Positions 63,539 through 64,000 of a DNA stretch of 64,000 nt are shown in pieces. The DNA is from Nitzschia sp. DOCU1 (taxonomy: Eukaryota > Bacillariophyta > Bacillariophyceae > Bacillariales > Bacillariaceae). Position numbers and translations under genes: made by a program. The notes under the pieces were generated by a model, which saw nothing but the letters and a program-made list of their open reading frames with translations, searched no databases and was not told where the DNA came from. The first letter of the stretch is position 1; every line of letters begins with the position of its first letter. The stretch covers positions 1,178,001 through 1,242,000 of the forward strand of contig OX595987.1 in NCBI GenBank assembly GCA_951394045.1. Direction: 5' to 3'.

Positions 63539-64000
63539 ATGGCCCCACAGGTTGGTTGCAACAACACCAAGCGCAAGTTCGAGGAAAACTCGGCCTCTTC
63601 GTCGTCGGAACTGATGGCACTGTCAGTTCCAGCCGCGCGTCGACGACGACGCAAGATTACTGGCCGAAGAAGTCCCAGTGTTCCAGGCTTCGTAGAATCC
63701 CTTGAAGAGTTTTGTGGCTTGCCGGAAACCTTGCGCAAAGTGTTGGACGAGGAACGGCATTACATTACGAAAACTGGGTTTGAATATCCCAATGGCGAAG
63801 GCGACTGTGGCGCCATACCCCGACCCACCCGCAGAGTTCATCATTTACCAGCGACTGTGACTGTCAAACAAGTCCTGGACCATTTTCAGAACAAGTGCAT
63901 TGGCACTCAGCAGCATCCCCATAATCAGGAAGGGAATGAAAGTCAAAATCGTGCAAGGACAGTGGAAACATTTTGCCAAGCATTAGAGGAACTTTTTGAT
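63539..64000 (+). CDS. MRG-domain chromatin protein, partial
   Basis: 154 codons open from the ATG at 63539 to the end of the window. A basic head (MAPQVGCNNTKRKFEEN, RRRRRKITGRR) precedes the MRG-like domain: LPETLRKVLDEERHYIT, LPATVTVKQVLDHF and TVETFCQALEELFD fit the MRG pattern LPxxLxxxLxxDxxxIT, LPxxxxVxxILxxY and ExxxGLxxYF. MRG proteins (MRG15/Eaf3) are subunits of histone acetyltransferase and deacetylase complexes. No chromodomain is visible upstream, unlike MRG15; the gene may be of the shorter MRGX type or have an unseen 5' exon. It is cut by the window edge. Confidence 0.72.
   Translation, partial: MAPQVGCNNTKRKFEENSASSSSELMALSVPAARRRRRKITGRRSPSVPGFVESLEEFCGLPETLRKVLDEERHYITKTGFEYPNGEGDCGAIPRPTRRVHHLPATVTVKQVLDHFQNKCIGTQQHPHNQEGNESQNRARTVETFCQALEELFD

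Overview
The window is nuclear DNA from a photosynthetic stramenopile, most likely a pennate diatom such as Phaeodactylum tricornutum. The evidence is dense protein genes on both strands, short GT..AG introns (about 63-91 nt, one of 274 nt), and several proteins with a signal peptide ending in an ASAF-like motif, the bipartite plastid presequence of diatoms. The species name is an inference. No rRNA, tRNA, CRISPR array or intact transposon was recognised. I placed exon borders by eye from GT..AG signals, reading frame and protein family fit; every spliced model given here keeps an open frame.

Layout. 0-12.5 kb: an unknown ORF, a SAM-domain kinesin-13, a 12-unit helicase-associated (HA) repeat protein with a plastid-like presequence, and the FACT subunit SSRP1 with two HMG boxes. 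12.8-21.6 kb: a membrane-anchored gamma-glutamyltransferase, a plastid fibrillin, plastid IF-2 and an amino-acid transporter. 22-28.6 kb: a disordered basic protein, a GNAT acetyltransferase, an ArfGAP-like protein lacking the usual arginine finger, and a HIT/GDP-hexose phosphorylase-like protein. 29-38.8 kb: ER BiP, a small plastid membrane protein, an aldo/keto reductase, a 65-residue twin-CX9C protein, a CaMK-type kinase and a ferric reductase/NADPH oxidase. 39-47 kb: ALG3, a CDK with a non-PSTAIRE helix, a small unknown protein, a secreted SYxD-repeat protein and quinolinate phosphoribosyltransferase. 47-54.5 kb: a CLC channel with a 37-nt microexon, PIG-C, and a FRA10AC1 homologue with an apparent one-base frameshift. 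54.5-57.2 kb: a repeat-rich stretch that may hold an unrecognised spliced gene. 57-64 kb: exocyst Sec3 with a synuclein-like 11-mer N-terminus, ornithine cyclodeaminase, and the start of an MRG-domain gene.

There are no operons. Threads that connect genes are plastid import (HA protein, fibrillin, IF-2, HIT-like protein, the 31.8-kb membrane protein, aldo/keto reductase), ER and secretory function (BiP, ALG3, PIG-C, Sec3, ArfGAP-like), and nuclear or chromatin function (SSRP1, MRG, FRA10AC1). The perfect palindrome TGACGTCA occurs five times, always between genes. Three copies lie in divergent promoters serving at least one plastid-type gene. In diatoms this sequence combines both halves of the known CO2/cAMP-responsive elements. 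The strongest candidates for something undescribed are the plastid-type HA-repeat array, the 11-mer lipid-binding-like N-terminus on Sec3, the secreted SYxD repeat protein, and the shared TGACGTCA promoters.
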